A stretch of DNA of 64,000 nt from NCBI GenBank assembly GCA_021232515.1, contig JAJPOQ010000055.1:19377-83376 (forward strand). The letters run 5' to 3'. Source of the DNA: Lentisphaeraceae bacterium. GTDB lineage: Bacteria > Verrucomicrobiota > Lentisphaeria > Lentisphaerales > Lentisphaeraceae. The position numbers and the translations under genes are program-made. Numbering within the stretch: position 1 is the first letter of the stretch; the number at the start of each line of letters is the position of its first letter. Below, piece by piece: positions 62,566 to 64,000 of this stretch. The notes below the pieces were generated by a model. That model saw nothing but the letters and a program-made list of their open reading frames with translations, ran no database searches and was not told the origin of the DNA.

Positions 62566-63768
62566 ATGGCGTTTTTAGAGAATATCTTTTTAGTAACAGC
62601 GGAATTAGCGCCTTGGTTGTTTCTTGGATTGTTTATATCTTCTTTGATTCATCTATTTGTTCCGAATACATTTTTTCGAAATCACCTCGGAGGAAATGGT
62701 TTTTTGGCAGTCATTAAGTCTGTCTTTATAGGTGTACCTATGCCGCTTTGTTCATGTAGCGTAATACCGGTGGCTTTATCATTGAAGAAAGATGGCGCTG
62801 GAAATCCCGCATCGGTGTCATTTTTAATCAGTACTCCACAAACAGGCTTAGATTCAGTATTTGTAAGCGCATCTATGTTGGGCTGGCCTTTTGCCGTTTT
62901 TAAACTTCTTTCAGCATTATTTTTGGGCTTGGTCGGTGGTTTGATTTCTATCTTTACAGATAATTCTAAATCTGAAGAGCATTTGAACCCGGTTGAGCAG
63001 AGTAAAGGTTCGGTGTCGTTAGAAAATAAGTTTAAATCTTTTTTTGATTATGCAATCAATGATCTGTTATATATGATCTGGCGCTGGCTATTGATTGGTA
63101 TCGTTATCTCCGCAGCTATAACTACATGGTTACCACCCGAGTTATTTGGTCGATTTGATGATTCAAATCTATTACTGTTGTTGATTATCGTTTTGTTATC
63201 TTCAGTTCCCTTATATATATGTGCGACAAGTTCAGTTCCTATCGCGGCAGCCTTAGTTAGTTCTGGTATGCCAACTTCTGCAGCTTTGGTATTTTTAGTA
63301 GCGGGGCCTGCTACAAATATTGCCACCATAGGAGCCATCTATAAGGCTTTAGGTTTTAGGCAACTATTAGTTTATTTATCTGTGATCATCATTGGTAGCT
63401 TGGGTCTAGCACATTTATTTGAAAATGTAGTTGAAGTAAATAGCACATTGCATATACATGAGCATGCGACTACTACGGGATATAGTTTTGCTTTTTTGTT
63501 ATTAGCTGCATTTCTATACTTTATAGTGAATGATCTGAGACCGAAGCAAAAGAAGCAGTGCTGTGGAAGTAGTTTAGACATAAGCGTAGTGGTTGAAGGT
63601 ATGAGCTGTGGCGGTTGCGTAGGAAAGATAACTAAAGCACTGAATGAACATGGACTGCAAGATTTTGATGTTTCCTTAGAAAAAAAGACAGTTTCAGTAA
63701 AAAAATCAGACTGTCAAAAAGCTGATTTGGTAGAGATTTTAGAAAAAGTTGGCTTCGAGGCAAAATAG
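62566..63768 (+). CDS. SO_0444-like permease (DUF318/ArsP) with C-terminal HMA domain
   Basis: 400 residues. The membrane part (about 1-330) has eight or so helices and the permease motif GVPMPLCSCSVIPVALSLKKDGAG with SFLISTPQTGLDS, and a second half CATSSVPIAAALVSSGMPTSAALVFLVAGPATN. The C terminus (about 338-400) is a heavy-metal-associated domain with GMSCGGC (Cys348, Cys351). This matches the SO_0444-type Cu/Zn efflux transporters. Probable export of a transition metal from the cytoplasm. GGAG before the ATG; preceded by the dihaem cytochrome gene but separated by a terminator. Confidence 0.85.
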   Translation: MAFLENIFLVTAELAPWLFLGLFISSLIHLFVPNTFFRNHLGGNGFLAVIKSVFIGVPMPLCSCSVIPVALSLKKDGAGNPASVSFLISTPQTGLDSVFVSASMLGWPFAVFKLLSALFLGLVGGLISIFTDNSKSEEHLNPVEQSKGSVSLENKFKSFFDYAINDLLYMIWRWLLIGIVISAAITTWLPPELFGRFDDSNLLLLLIIVLLSSVPLYICATSSVPIAAALVSSGMPTSAALVFLVAGPATNIATIGAIYKALGFRQLLVYLSVIIIGSLGLAHLFENVVEVNSTLHIHEHATTTGYSFAFLLLAAFLYFIVNDLRPKQKKQCCGSSLDISVVVEGMSCGGCVGKITKALNEHGLQDFDVSLEKKTVSVKKSDCQKADLVEILEKVGFEAK

Positions 63769-63899
63769 CCGATAAGTTAACACTTGCCATAAGTATATCA
63801 TTTACTAGAGGTTGCGATATATCGGTTAACTTTTCCTTAAAAAACTTTTACTTTTTAGCAAAAAGAGGTTTGCGGAAAATGAGATTGGGGATAATCTAA

Positions 63900-63946
63900 T
63901 GGCCCGTCGCTGATACAGCACGGAACGAACCGGCCATAAGGGGCCA
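63900..63946. other. Possible structured RNA or hairpin element near window end
   Basis: A GC-rich island of about 50 bases in an AT-rich 232-base tail: TGGCCC (63900-63905) pairs with GGGCCA (63941-63946), and inside is a hairpin CGT-C-GCTG / CAGC-ACG (63905-63922) with a 3-base loop. No known riboswitch, tRNA or RNA family was recognised. The remaining tail (63769-63899 and 63947-64000) shows no ORF or repeat. Confidence 0.3.
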
Positions 63947-64000
63947 GTTTGAGAGTAAAGATTTTTGATAATTGAATAGTATGAATTGAGTTATAGGACT

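Overview
The window (about 40% G+C by eye, densely coding, no insertion sequence, integrase, rRNA or CRISPR array seen) looks like the chromosome of a Gram-negative bacterium of the Planctomycetota-Verrucomicrobiota-Lentisphaerota group, most like a marine Lentisphaera. The grounds are three Cys-type sulfatases, the planctomycete-type cytochrome/DUF1592-DUF1588/DUF1552 cluster, a DUF1080 lipoprotein, a sugar-phosphate-isomerase-like lipoprotein, two PhoD-like phosphatases, and outer-membrane genes (MlaA, TolC). The assignment is inferred from gene content; no rRNA is present to confirm it.

Layout. 1-4 kb: 3' part of a RapA-type helicase, tRNA-Phe with its own promoter and terminator, and a nucleoside-type MFS transporter. 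4.4-14.8 kb: planctomycete cytochrome c, DUF1592/DUF1588 cytochrome and DUF1552 Tat protein, then PhoD phosphatase, TIM-barrel lipoprotein, HEAT-repeat sulfatase and an RmlD-like reductase. 14.9-22.3 kb: a tight five-gene operon of three SPFH/HflK-HflC-like membrane proteins, a P1B metal ATPase and an ABC ATPase with a long acidic tail. 22.2-29.6 kb: orphan receiver, MaoC-like hot-dog protein, ECF sigma/anti-sigma/repeat-protein operon, AraC regulator, metG, Dabb protein and a conserved hypothetical. 29.8-35.6 kb: second PhoD-like enzyme, second sulfatase, L,D-transpeptidase coupled to accA, zinc-ribbon protein. 35.7-41.3 kb: an envelope/lipid-trafficking neighbourhood (TolC-like protein, coiled-coil lipoprotein, MlaA fused to an alpha/beta-hydrolase, MlaF-like ATPase). 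41.4-44.9 kb: DUF1080 lipoprotein and a large FAD/Fe-S dehydrogenase. 45.1-49.0 kb: lipopolysaccharide-kinase-like protein, membrane M48 protease and three tandem AIM24 proteins. 49.1-58.7 kb: folE, lipoprotein, unknown protein, third sulfatase, response-regulator nucleotide cyclase, then a minus-strand run of pteridine-reductase-like SDR, exonuclease III, hybrid histidine kinase and pterin-carbinolamine dehydratase. 58.8-64 kb: ilvC, small exported protein, TrmH-type methyltransferase, dihaem cytochrome c, and a permease fused to a heavy-metal-associated domain.

How the genes may work together. Best candidates for an undescribed system are: (1) the SPFH x3 / P-type ATPase / ABC ATPase operon, with histidine-rich cytoplasmic tails on two members; (2) the kinase-M48-AIM24 x3 cluster; (3) the MlaA-hydrolase fusion with its neighbours; and (4) the concentration of pterin enzymes around a hybrid kinase and a receiver-cyclase. 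The functional links in these are inference from gene order, overlap and motifs.
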